From positions 128,842,419 to 128,906,418 of the forward strand of contig NC_092860.1 of assembly GCF_032062135.1 (NCBI RefSeq): 64,000 nt of DNA, in the 5' to 3' direction. The DNA comes from Pyxicephalus adspersus. Taxonomy: Eukaryota; Chordata; Amphibia; Anura; Pyxicephalidae. The translations under genes and the position numbers were made by a program. Positions 48,545 through 60,272 of this stretch are shown in pieces. How positions within the stretch are numbered: the stretch's first letter is position 1; every line of letters starts with the position of its first letter. The notes below the pieces were generated by a model. That model saw nothing but the letters and a program-made list of their open reading frames with translations. It did no database searches and was not told the origin of the DNA.

Positions 48545-49483
48545 CATTGCTAAGTTTATGGAGCTCATAAGGTGTAGGACAACCTATGTTCAGATTGGCC
48601 CCCAGCAGCTGGTACTTTGCCAGCCATTCAGCTGCCAGAAAGGCTGCACTGGTTCCTAAAGAACATTTTACAGCAGAAAGCAATGGGAAGGACTGAACTG
48701 CTCACTTCTGCAGCAGTTAATTCTTTAAGGGTAACAGTGAGTGAGACACTGACCCAAGGAAGCGGGTACAGGGTGTGAGGAAGCAGTAACCACACTACGA
48801 CCTTACCACTGGTCTGAGAATAGTCTAAATGTATTACTTCTGTTACTGGTAGAGCATAGATGCTAAGAAAGAAAATAATATTAATAATTTTTTTGCTAGG
48901 TGATAAAGCAGAGTTTGGGTCATACAAATACCAGTAAACATCAGATGCATAAACATATTGTCATTTTTACAGTTAGTTACAGGAATTTATACCGTAAAGA
49001 TTAAAAAATCCCTTCCTGGTAGATGATGAGAAAGTTTTTAATTTTATCATTTTACAGCTGGGAAGATTCACTGTTGTGCGGTATGCAAAAGTTAGTTAAT
49101 GTGTGGTAAGAACACAACTTTGGTTAAAATATTTTTTATTTTTACAAGGCCAAAATGTATAATTTTTTTCCCCAAACCTTCATAAAACAGAGCAGAAATT
49201 GATAAACTGTTTTTCAGGTTGCCTTTGTATGATAAAATAACGGTTCATTAAACTGCTGTAACACATAGTGGTCATAATTTCGGTCATCAAATTGTTCTAT
49301 TCACAAATTATTGTTTAATTGTTAAAATGATTATTGCATGGTATGAAGTAATTATTCATCTATAAAAATCCATTTCTCTGGAATCAGTATTTATCTTATG
49401 AAGGGTTATGAAACAGCCCAATATTTTGCCCACTAATATAGATACTTGATAGAACCTTACTTCTTGGCTTATGACATGACGAT
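48545..49483. other. AT-rich sequence, no gene recognised
   Basis: Two minus-strand ORFs (48348-48683 and 48628-48927) overlap the hAT copy and this interval and show no family resemblance. Confidence 0.4.
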
Positions 49484-49548
49484 GGACTTTGTAAAGCGCT
49501 ACATAGTATGTTGGTGCTATAAAAATACTGTGTAATATTGATAATATT
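49484..49548 (+). mobile_element. SINE/L2-type 3' tail fragment
   Basis: ATGGACTTTGTAAAGCGCTA and GTATGTTGGTGCTATAAAAA, then ATACTGTGTAATATTGATAA, correspond to the 3' end of the SINE family. Only the tail is present. Confidence 0.55.
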
Positions 49549-49717
49549 CACACCTATGATGTATTATTATTGAAATGAATAGAAACACATCAAAACACAT
49601 GAACCTATATTAACACACATAAACAGAAATACAAATTAGTATAACATACAATGAAAACCTTCAAACTGCTTATTGCCTATATTGATCTCCCACATGCCTT
49701 TGACCCCATGTAATGTT

Positions 49718-50022
49718 ATTATTATTATAACACAGGATTTATATAGTGCCAACATGTTACGCAGCGTTTTACAGTCCATAGTCATGTCAGTAGCTGTCCC
49801 TCAAAGGGGCTCACAATCTAATGTCCCTACCATTGCCATATGTCATTATTACCGTCTAAGGGTAATTTTAGAAGGGAACTAATTAACCTAAATGCATGTT
49901 TTTGGAATGTGGGAGGAAACCAGAGTACCTGGAGGAAACCCACACAAACACAGGGAGAACCTGAAAACTCCATGCAGATAGTGTACTGGCTGAGATTGGA
50001 ACTTGGGGCCACTGTGCTGTCT
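49718..50022 (-). mobile_element. tRNA-derived SINE with L2-type tail
   Basis: On the plus strand the copy begins with the ATTATTATT tail and AGGATTTATATAGTGCCAAC, passes GTCCATAGTCATGTCAGTAG and GGGCTCACAATCTAATGTCC, then CATGTTTTTGGAATGTGGGA and CAAACACAGGGAGAACCTGA. It ends in the head with a mutated B box (GAGATTGGAACTTGG). It is therefore on the minus strand and nearly full length, with the extreme 5' end eroded. Confidence 0.75.
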
Positions 50023-50291
50023 GTTATCTGTATAAAAAAACAGAATTCCATTAAACAAAACATTATTCTGATGGCTGCCAATATACATGGTTAGGTCGTG
50101 TCCTTGGAGCTGTATTTGAAAAAAGACATTCTGTTGATTACTGTCTGTGGCTGTGTCTGTGCAGTCTTCCTGGTTTGTTTAAGTAACAATTAGAAGCTTA
50201 TCTTATGCTCTCATACATCAAAACTGAGCGTGGCACACTTCAAGCTGGTGCAAGCTTCAAGTATATGGGAAGAAAAGTCTCTTTAGCTATT

Positions 50292-50372
50292 TCAGGTACT
50301 TTTAAATAGAATTCTATTCCTTGAAGTAATAATGGTGTGGAAAATCTATAAGAGCAGCAGTTAAATATAAAC
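50292..50372 (+). repeat. Dispersed repeat family C, copy 2
   Basis: TTTCAGGTACTTTTAAATAG, AATTCTATTCCTTGAAGTAA and ATCTATAAGAGCAGCAG match bases 19942-20040 in order and strand. Confidence 0.5.
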
Positions 50373-52365
50373 TTTAATTCTGCTTTAACTTGCCACTTGA
50401 TCCTAATGTATTTTACAATACACTTTGTATTTTATTTTGTGATGTGATTTTATCACTTGTCTTTTGATAGGCTCCTATTGATTTCATTAGAACATTTGTC
50501 AAAGAAAAACACAGGTAAGTATTTTAATCATTGTTTTTGTTTTTGATGGAGTGTGGAAAGTTAAAACCTCTTTTGGGCTTTTACTGTTAACCAGAGAATA
50601 TGACATCAGTGCATGTATTCTCTATGGGTTAATGACTTTAATATTGAAGCATGGAGGCTGTCACACCAGCCAGCCAACTGTTGGTTTCAGGAGATCAGCA
50701 ATGACAGCCGCATGCTTCCCTCATGACAATTTTCCTTTAAGTCCTCTTTTAGAAAGGATAAAAATGCTATAATAAGATTGTAAAGAAAAACTATATTAAA
50801 AATGCTGATGAGACCTAATTTTCATGCTTATCGTGTGGGTCTTAAACAATGTGGATTATTTTCTTGTGTGACTAAAATAGGCTGGATTATGCAGCACGGA
50901 TAATGTTATCAGATCTTGTAAGGAAACGATGCTATATCTGTTCTTCCATCTTACTGTTTTATGTAAATATCCACAATCTTAGCATGCTTGAATATTTTTC
51001 TTTATGATCTTTTTTCACTATAACTTATATTCTTTTTTTATGTAAAGTAAAAAAAGAAGTTAAATGACTTTTTGTTTCAAGTAGGGATCTAAAACTTCTC
51101 TTCTCTTGTTATCTTCAGTGTCCTTATGGGGAGATTTACTCAGTGACCCTCTATCAAAGTGTCACTAAATCCAAACTATGAAAATTCCACCCTTGGCAGG
51201 ATGCTACTAATTATAGGAATTATAGCCTGAGCAGAACATGATGGGCTTAAAAGTTTTTTTCTTGGAAGAGTTTCAGGAATTGGAAACAAATAAAGGGATT
51301 TTTATGAGATTATAGGCACCCTTATTATACTGTATACTATATATACACAAGATAAGAGGGAGGGTAAATCCTAAGAAAATAGACAGCTAATAAATAATTG
51401 ACAGAGATCCTACACCATTTAAAAAAGAGGGTTTTGATTGTCTTCTTTGCCAATTGCTTCCCTTACTTCCATTACCAGGGACTGGGGGAAAGAAAATGAT
51501 GGTAAATCTCAAAAAATGGGGTTATCATCAGACATCAATTAAAATTAGCAAAGGTTATAATATTTCCACATTTTATGTAGGAATAAAAAGAGGGTTGGCA
51601 GATTTTAACTTCCAAATTTATAAATTAAATATTCGTAGTGCCCAGTCACAATCAACCTATGGCTCATGATAGACGCCATTGCTTTTGCGATCGCCAGAAG
51701 AAATGAGGGAGGTGGTGTAATTGATTTTTTTGTTAGTTATGTCCTTTTGTGAAAGGGTCCAGTTAACATAGAATCAGCTTTAGTGATGAATTATTGTTGG
51801 CCAGTCTTTTCCAATAATTGCATGTCAGGAAAACACATATGTCAGTAAAATATGTACATAGGATGATCTCTAACACACCAGATATGCCTAACACCTCTTA
51901 CGCCAATGAGATTTTAACTTTATGTAGAACTCAACATATTTTCCAATAGGATGCAGAAGGGAAAATCCAATGTTGGTCAGAACACACATACTGTATATTC
52001 TTATTTCTTATGTCAGCTTCCATACAGAGACGTTTGAATAGTTTGGTATAAAACACAGAAAGCCTGAATTGTATGGTGAAATTGTTAACAGTACTTAGAA
52101 CAGTTTAGCAACACTCTTCCATCCCTAAATAAGGATAAATTCTTGTTTTTCAGCTTTGTGATGGAAGAAAGCCATAATGCTTTCCTGGCTGGATAACACT
52201 GATTACTAAGCCTGTATTAGGCAGTTTATGGCACTGCTGAGGAAGTGTATGAGCCAGAGGAGAGGCAACAGATTGAAAAGTGCACTGAAGTAAGCTGAGC
52301 GATTTCTTGACAAACTGAACGTAAAGAAAGATATCTGTAAAATATTTTAATAATTCAGGTCATGA
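50373..52365. other. AT-rich sequence, no gene recognised
   Basis: No coding signature or shared repeat was recognised. Confidence 0.42.
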
Positions 52366-54175
52366 TAAAGTAGTAGTAGTGAGTTATGATCATGGTATAG
52401 GTATTAATAATTTATCATAATGTTATTGGTGTAATAATAATATATAATCATGGTATAGGTCTACTAGATTGTAAGCTATTCTGGGCAGGGTCCTCTTCTC
52501 CTGTATCACTGTCTGTATGCGTCTGTCATTTGCAACCACTATTTAATCTACAGCACTGCGTAATATGTTGGCGCTAAATAAATCCTGTTTAATAATAATA
52601 ATAAAAATATTAATAATAGGGGTTTTTGTAGTGATTTATGAATATGGTATGGATAGTAGCGATTTTTGATCATAGTAAAGGGGTAATAGGGATTTATGAT
52701 TATAGAGGTAGTAGTTATTTATAATTATGATATAGATAGTAGTGGTTCATGACCAAAGTAATGGGGTAATGGGAATTTATGATTATAGGGGTTGTAGTGA
52801 TTTATGACCATGGTATAGATAGTAGTGATTTATTATCATGGTTTAGGGGTAGTGGTGATTTATGATCTTGGTATGAGAGTAGTAGTAAATTTATGATCAT
52901 GGCATAGGAGTGGTGGTGATTTATGATCATGATATACAGGTAGTAGTGATTCATGATCATAGTATGGGGGTAGTGGAAATGTATTATCATGGTAAAGAGG
53001 TAGTAGTGATTCATGATCATGGTATAGGGGTAGTGGAAATTTATTATCATGGTAAAGAGGTAGTAGTGATTCATGAAGGGGTAGTGGAAATTTATTATCA
53101 TGGTAAAGAGGTAGTAGTGATTCATGATCATGGTATAGGGGTAGTGGAAATTTATTATCATGGTAAAGAGGAAGGAGTTATTCATGATCATGGTACAGAG
53201 GTGGTGGTGATTTATGATAATGGTATAGGAGTAGTAGTAAATTTAGGATCATGGCACAGGAGTAGTGGTGATTTATGATCATTATATAGGGTTAGTAGTG
53301 ATTCATGATCCTGGTACAGTTGTAGTAGTGATTTATGATCATGATATAAGGGTAGTGTTTTTCTATGATCCTGATATAGGGCTAGCAGTGATTCATGATC
53401 ATGGTATAGGGGTAGTGGTGATTTATGATCATGGTATGAGAGTAGTAGTAAACTTATGATCATGGCACAGGAGTCGTGGTGATGTATGATCATGATATAC
53501 AGGTAGTAGTGATTTATGATCATGGTATAGGGGGTAGTGGAAGTGTCTGATCATGGTAAAGAGGTAGTAGTGATTCAATATCATGGTACAGAGGTGGTGG
53601 TGATTTATGATAATGCTATTAGAGTAGTAGTAAATTTAGGATCATGGCACAGGAGTAGTGGTGATTTATGATCATTATATAGGGGTAGAAGTGATTCATG
53701 ATCATTATACAGTTGTAGTAGTGATTTATGATCATGGTACAGTTGTGGTAGTGATTTATGATCATGGTACAGGAGTAGTAGCGATTTTTGACCATGGTCC
53801 AGGGGTAGTGGAAATTTATGATCATGGTATAAAGGTAGTGGTGATTTATGATCATGATATAGGGGTAGTAGTGATTCAAAATCATGTTACAGAGGTAGTG
53901 TTTTTTTATGATCATGATATAGGGCTAGCAGTGATTTATGATCATGGTATAGGGGTAGTGTAAATTTATGATCATGATTTATAGGTAGTGGTGATTTATG
54001 ATCATGATATACAGGCAGTAGTGATTCATGATCATAATATAGGGGTAGTGGAAAATTTTTATTTTGGTGTGAAAGTAGTAGTGATTCATGATCATGGTAT
54101 AGGAGTAGTAGTAAAATTATGATCATGGTACAGGGGTAGTAGTGATTTATGATCATAGTATGGTCAATGATAAAT
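52366..54175. repeat. Large minisatellite of about 30-bp units
   Basis: Roughly fifty diverged units follow a pattern like GTAGTAGTGATTTATGATCATGGTATAGGG, but no unit is invariant. Most carry the palindrome ATGATCAT. Sparse, strongly diverged units appear from 52366, and the dense array starts near 52625. Variants alternate: GTAGTGGAAATTTATTATCA units pair with GTAGTGATTCATGATCATGG units as 60-bp dimers around 52965-53190. A longer segment is duplicated with a 393-bp offset. Because the unit is near 30 nt, several frames stay open on both strands, producing the IHDHG- and MIINHYY-type ORFs of 64-129 codons. These are repeat translations, not genes. Confidence 0.93.
52460..52620 (+). mobile_element. 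L2 LINE 3' tail inside the minisatellite's left edge
   Basis: AGATTGTAAGCTATTCTGGG, CTGTATCACTGTCTGTATGC, TCTACAGCACTGCGTAATAT and GTTGGCGCTAAATAAATCC are followed by AATAATAATA. Minisatellite-like units (GAGTTATGATCATGGTATAG) lie just to its left and the main array to its right. Confidence 0.8.
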
Positions 54176-56006
54176 TATTATTTTCATCTGGAAATATTAA
54201 AGATGTTGCACTACTCATATGGGTGCCTTCATCAATTCATATGAGTGTTGGGAATGCACCCTAGCAGTTATTCCCACAACTCACCAAATGTGTTTTTGCA
54301 TTGCCCGATCTTTTGATTTTTTTTCTTTTACTTGCAATTTTTTTTAAATATTTACAGGTATCACTGTCATAAAGTTGGCTCAAGTGGATAACAAAAATGT
54401 GGGGACATTTTAAAAAAATATATACTTGGATTTCCCATCACCTTCTGTCTAAGAATCTCCGAGCACAGAGTGCTCAGACTTTCCTCACTCTTTCTATAAA
54501 CTTCAAGTTTTCCTATGCTTGCCGGGAGTGAACTGTGACACATAGCACACATCTTTTGCAGTGAAAGTATTGCACATAATGTCATCCTGTAGGCAGATCT
54601 ATGAAAGCAGCACAGAGCACAATGTGATCACCATAGAGATGAACATGATTTCTGCAGACAGAACCCAGCCAATACATGGAAACTCACTTATGGCTGAACA
54701 ACAGTAAGAAAAAGACAGTGTGCACCAGTCCTATAATTGGTAAATGTACAGTATTGTTGGCTAGAAAACTACATTCCATATATTTCGGTGCTATATTTGT
54801 TTCTAATTTCACATCTGCACTGCAATTTATTTGCAGATGGCTTTGACGGTAAGTAGGCATGTTCTTACTGTGATGTCAGTACATAAGCAATGTGAAAATA
54901 AAGATTTCAAAGCAAATCGTTCCATGCTTTTGCTGATGTCATCTGGAGACAGCTGAGTATTTTAAGCTTTCAACATATTCTGACTTTTGTCAAATGATAT
55001 TGAGTCAGATGTAAAGGAGTCTAAAACAGGAAATGTGTATGATAAAAGGGTGAAAAACCCTGTTTTCTTCTTCTCTGACTCTTCTGACCCATCATTATCT
55101 ATACTTAGAGTGATTCACGTAATTACATCTTCTCCAGGTAGTTGCTGGTGGCAAAATAGCAAAAAGTGACGTCAGCACAATTATGTTAACAAACCCCTTC
55201 ACTGAATGATGGTGTAAGAACAATATGTCAATGATCTCAGTTTTTGAGCCCTGGAGTTACAGACATTACCCAACATATATCGCCACATCCTGTTACACGT
55301 GTCAAGGGTTTATAGACCGAGTAACACTGTTGTTTTGTCTCTGGGCCTTTAAGGAAACAATTGTTATTGCTGAATTCTTATTGACATTTTAGTTGCTTGG
55401 TCTTTCTGCTTATTCTCTGGTTTTAATTACTTAGTAACTGACCAAGGTGAAACTTGCAGCAAGTGATAAGTGAGCATGGGGACTGTTTTAAACAAAGCAT
55501 GAAAACCAAGCAACTTGCATTTTTATTTTAGTTTAACACTAGTGGATTTTATATCTGCCTCAGTATAGGTTTCCTTTAAATTGTAACAAATCCCTATAAT
55601 AAATTTATGCAACTCACCAACCCCCCACACGCTCATAAACCTATATCTCTGTAATAGTGGTTTTGCAATAGTGGCTTTTCTCCAGCAGCTGGTCCTAAAA
55701 TACAGCCATGGTGGGAAAGATGAGGTCACATAAGCTCCGTTAAAGGGTATATGAATTCTATCAATAAACCTCTTTAATTTTGTTCCCTTTTGACTTACTA
55801 AATATACCTAACTTTTTGGTATACCTATTTGATAAATGCTTGCTGTTCTTGCAAAAAATTTTACGAGCTAATCGTGCTGACTTTTACCAGCTATATTGTT
55901 CCCAGCTATCTTTGGCTACTAATGTAGCCATCACATCTAATGACTGGCACGTTGCAATATATTACCATTGTGAGAGTTTAGATAAACTTTAAAAAGGCAT
56001 ATCTAT
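54176..56006. other. AT-rich sequence, no gene recognised
   Basis: No repeat family or gene is recognisable. Short ORFs here lack any family resemblance. Confidence 0.42.
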
Positions 56007-56166
56007 GGGCATGATTTATTAAAGCACTCCAAGACTGGAGAAGATAGCCTATCATGGGAGAGCCTGGGAATGGATTTATTACAAATATTTTGTAATTATT
56101 TGGCAAATGTTTTTAGTCCTAGGCCAGATCTATTCCAGGTTTGCTGGGTTACCCATATTCCCCCAT
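56007..56166. mobile_element. Palindromic MITE, copy 5, left part
   Basis: GGGCATGATTTATTAAAGC, ACTCCAAGACTGGAGAAGAT and CCAGGTTTGCTGGGTTACCC give the left arm, the centre and the start of the right arm. The copy is then broken by a LINE and resumes at 56798. Confidence 0.8.
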
Positions 56167-56797
56167 TATTATTAGTAGTAGTAATATAAACAGGATTTAT
56201 TTAGTGCCAACATATTACGCAGCGCTGTACATTAAATAGGAGCCCCAAAGAGCTTACAATCTAGTAGGTGGGGGAAGTAACACACAATAGGAGGGGGATA
56301 TGAAGTGCTGGGAAGTAGTGACAGTTTCAAAAGACAGAAGATAATGAGTAGGCAAGTTTGAAAAAATGGGTTTTGAGTGCTCTTTTAAATGAGCAGAATA
56401 TATGAACAAGCCAAATAGGACGAGGAAGACCGTTCCAGAGAATTGGGGCAGCTCTAGAAAAGTCTTGGAGCCGTGCGTGTAATGAGGTTATGAGTGAGGA
56501 AGTCATTAGTAGGTCATCGGAGGAGCGGAGAGAGCTGCTAGGGGAGTATTTTTTTTACCAGGTCAGAAATGTAAGTGGGACAACAACTGTGGAGAGATAT
56601 GAAGGCAAAGCACAGGAGCTTGAATTTGATTCTAAGGTGAAATGGAAGCCAATGGAGAGAACTACAAAGAGATGCAGCGGAAGAGAAGCGGAGGGAAGGA
56701 TGGATGAGTCTGGCTGCAGCATTCATAATAGATTGTAGAGGAGAGAATCGGGTTAGTGGAATACCAGAGAGGAGGAGGTTACAATAGTCCAGACAGT
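56167..56797 (-). mobile_element. L2-clade LINE fragment nested in a MITE
   Basis: Read on the minus strand the 631-bp fragment begins inside the reverse transcriptase C-terminal region: LDYCNLLLSGIPLTRFSPLQ, then NAAARLIH, LHWLPFHLRIKFKLL and PTYISDL. After a frameshift near 56540 it continues with DDLLMTSSLITS, QDFSRAAPILW and FKRALKTHFFKLAY. The 3' UTR and the ATTATTATT-type tail follow. The YCNxLL and LHWLP motifs are typical of vertebrate L2/CR1-like LINEs. CCCAT flanks it on both sides (56162-56166 and 56798-56802), a plausible short target duplication. Confidence 0.85.
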
Positions 56798-56850
56798 CCC
56801 ATGACAGTCTATCTTCTTCAGTCTTGGGGAATTTTAATAAATCAGGCCCT
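56798..56850. mobile_element. Palindromic MITE, copy 5, right part
   Basis: CCCATGACAGTCTATCTTCT, CAGTCTTGGGGAATTTTAAT and AAATCAGGCCC complete the right arm of the MITE interrupted at 56166. Confidence 0.8.
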
Positions 56851-58502
56851 TTGTTTGAGAGGATCAACCTATAGGCTGCTTTGATGTTACTCTTTGATAG
56901 GTTGCCTGAAAACTTTCCCCTTCTTTACTTGCTGTCTGTAACAAGTTAGCTGTCCATTGGACATTTGTTGCCTCATGGACACAGCAGGATGAAAGAGGAG
57001 ATCTCCCCAAAGCAAAGGAATAATCCTTTGTCATGAAAACATCGCAAGATGTCTCTGTATCTCCTGTTTTTGTGAAAAATCAAAAAAAAAAATGCATCTC
57101 CGGTTAATTTCTGCACCAGAGAAATAGGATTATAAGAATATACCAAACATAGTGTTTCAAACCACTGAAATACAATAAGCACACCAAGATACATATAAGA
57201 ATATACATTTCTCCTGTATTTAGCCAATATTTGCTTATCTCGGAGTTCAGCTTTAGATGCCCAAAAATACTTGGGTCAGATTGTATTGGGTCAGCATTTA
57301 ATAGCTAATATAAAAAATACAAAGAAACAAACGTAATGTTCCCCTAATGAAGAGGGCTGTCTGCAGGCAATTTAATTCTTCACTTCGGTTCAGTTCTGCT
57401 GAGAATTATTTTTATTTGATCTGGGAGATCACAGAAGGACCTACAGTAACACAATTTTGGAGACTTGAAATTCTACATTCCACTAAAAGGCTTTTTACTT
57501 ATTGTCACCGGGAGGAAGGATGAAATGGTTTACTGGACTTTAAATATAGGTTTGTTGTCTTATTTTGTTACTACTTTCAATTTAATTCAGCCAAAGACAG
57601 AAAGAAGGATTAACCCTTGACTGGCAGCATGTTATTATGTTGCATTACTTAAGAAGCGTCATGGCAAAAATTGTTCTCCTAGCAGAAGTCATGACAACCA
57701 TAAAATATCTTTAATTGTTGAGGCAGAGGCATTGAGGAGACAAGATATGATAGAACCAGACTTGTGATTGTTGCTTGTGGAGAAAAAAATGCAATAAAGA
57801 TGTTTTCAGAAAGGCAGTTATTATTGATTTACTGTATATCAAATTTGTATCACTCTGGGGATATATGAGGCTTCAAATAAAAGAAGAGAAATGTTGTCCT
57901 TTGATACAGGTGTAAAGATTAAACCAGTTATCACAAATTTATTGGCGTAGCAAGGTCAGTTGTCTGACTAAACTCTGATGGTAGAGGCCTGTGAACTCTA
58001 CCTGTACAACACTACACAATTGTTGTTCGGTCACACTCCACCTGTGTGTATTAGTAATATCCACAGGCAGCTGGTAAAGGTAGGCAAACAGATTTGTAGC
58101 TCCGTACACCAAGTCCTGAGACTTAAGAAGTCTTGGTAGAACAACAAGAATGGTGACTTGACTTTTCTACTGCGGGTAGGTCACCTCCCCACCCCCAGGT
58201 TGTGATTGGCCAATCAAAGATCAATGGCAATTCACACCTTTGCTTGCTTTTCATGTTCATTTTCAGCACACTTGAAAAATGTACTTAATTATTTTGTTGA
58301 TTAAATTTTAAATGCACATTCAGCTGCTTTGCTGTCTACATTTCTCAGGAACATTGCAGTTCCTAAATAAAGGTTGGGCCATGTTGATGAAGAAAATGCT
58401 TTCTAAATCTGCTGATCATGTGTGATGATGGTGGACTAAGTCAGAGAGAGAGAGGTCATAGACCAATATGATAGGATATTGGGCCAGGATACATAGGATA
58501 CA
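56851..58502. other. AT-rich sequence, no gene recognised
   Basis: No coding or repeat signal could be supported. Confidence 0.42.
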
Positions 58503-58879
58503 GTGGCTCAGAGGTTAGCACTCTGGCCTTTGTAGTACTAGGTCCCAGGTTCAAATCTCAGCCAGGGCCCTGTCTGCATGGAGTTTGCAGGTTTTCCCCA
58601 GGTTTGCAAGGGTTTCCTCCCACATTTCAAAAACATGCAGTTTGGGTAATTGGCTTCCCCCCAAATTGACATTACACTGTGTAATGGCATATGACTATGG
58701 TAGGGACATTAGATTGTGAGACCCTTTGAGGGAGTGACATGGCTATGGACAGCACTATGTAATACATTGGTGCCAAATCAATACTGGATAGGAACGTTAG
58801 ATTGTGTGGCCCTTTGAGGAAGTGACGTGGCTATGGACAGCACCATGTAATACATTGGTACCAAATAAACACTGGATAA
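58503..58879 (+). mobile_element. tRNA-derived SINE with duplicated tail
   Basis: The head is intact: GTGGCTCAGAGGTTAGCACT (A box), CTGGCCTTTGTAGTACTAGG, then GGTTCAAATCTCAGCC (B box). The body has TCTGCATGGAGTTTGCAGG, GGTTTCCTCCCACATTTC and AAAACATGCAGTTTGG. The tail unit of about 89 bp (58701-58790), from GGGACATTAGATTGTGAG to ACTGGATA, is repeated at 58791-58879 with scattered differences. This is the fullest head in the window. Confidence 0.82.
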
Positions 58880-59960
58880 TTAACATCTTATATGACCAGT
58901 ACACAAGTTTTTTTTAAATACTTGTATAAGAATATAGATTAATTGAGCACCAACAATTTGGGAAATGTAAATTTTAGCAATCACAGTTTTAATAGATTAA
59001 CCAGCTATATTTGTTTATCTTGAAATGTATGTACATCAGTAAATTAACGTGTTACTGCAATGCGTTGTAAAGAGCTGAAATACCATCTACTTTGATAGCC
59101 ATCTCAATGAAACTCCTGCAACACAGCACAACACATGAATTCCACTGCCAAGAGATAGCACCTTTTTCTGTGCACTGAGGTGCATTGCTGAATTGATTTT
59201 CTAATGCATGCTCCATAGTTCACATAAACGCACAGAAATATGTGCACTCTAGCACACTACTAAGTGATGTGAATGGGCACTTAACTGCTAGTGCAGTGCA
59301 TTTTTGTGTTTAATTGACTTACACACACTTCACAAATATCACATAGGAAATTTTGCTCATTCTAGATCATGTAAATGATGCAAAAGGCACATTACAGTTC
59401 TAATTTGACAATCAAGAAAAATGGAATTAGAACGTTCACTATGTTGTCATTCCAGCTTCCTGAAATGTAATGTTGCTTCTTTTTTCAAGCCCAAGTGCAT
59501 CCAATTTACAAAGAAGCTAATCACTTAAAACCACTGATATTGACCTAATTATCAGAAAAGACATAAAAGCATGACAATCTTCCCTGTCTAATTAGAACAC
59601 ACCAATAACAAAAGACCAAAAGAACTGAGTGCTAAATCAACTCATACCCATACAGAGATAAGTCTGTCTTTATTGTATTCAATAATGTACTTGTGGCAGG
59701 AGAGACACTGTTTTGTTAACCAGGTCTATTCCACCAAGTAGCATTCTACTGCTTTGGGTCCTTGTCATAGCAGAGAATTGCAGCCCAAAAAATCTTGGTG
59801 CTAAGCTGTCATCTTTCCCCATGGCCAGGGTCACTACTACCAACATGCTGCGAAGACACTAAATAGTATCCCTATTGCCCATAGTAGCATTGATCCATAG
59901 TCTGGAAGCTGGTTGAACCAGGAAGCTGGTTGCTCAAAAGTCAACTATACCTTATGATGC
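58880..59960. other. AT-rich sequence, no gene recognised
   Basis: Nothing was recognised in this interval. Confidence 0.42.
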
Positions 59961-60272
59961 TTCTAGACCAGTGTTTCTTAACCAGAATTCCATGGAACCC
60001 TAGGGTTCCTCCGGAGGTTGTTAGGGGTTCCTTGAATAATGAGCAATTTGAACCTCTCAGGTCAGTTAAAGTGACACCAATTATTTTTTTGGCTATCGGT
60101 AAAGATGACATTCTTCCCAGATGCCAGCAATGTAAGAGGCATTCTTCCTACTCACCATCATGCTAATAAATTATGAGCTGTAGATATAATATTTATGGTG
60201 GGGGTTCCCTAACCTGGAAGTTATTTCAAAGGGTTCCCCATGTAAAAAAGGTGAAGAAACATTTTACTAAAT
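59961..60272 (+). mobile_element. hAT MITE, longest plus-strand copy
   Basis: The element spans 59969-60264. It begins CAGTGTTTCTTAACCAGAAT and ends GGTGAAGAAACATTT. Flanks TTCTAGAC and TACTAAAT agree at 5 of 8 positions, a decayed duplication. Blocks GGTTCCTCCGGAGGTTGTTA, GTTCCTTGAATAATGAGCAA and CTCAGGTCAGTTAAAGTGAC are shared with the copy at 62733. Confidence 0.75.

Noticed and set aside
52802..54156. Several long ORFs on both strands with repeating Asp-His or Asn-His-Tyr-Tyr motifs
   Set aside because: They are translations of the minisatellite. The unit is near 30 nt and stop-poor, so frames stay open on both strands without coding selection.
52366..54175. CRISPR-like array of about 30-bp repeats
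   Set aside because: Units are contiguous without unique spacers, they diverge gradually, and the setting is a vertebrate genome.
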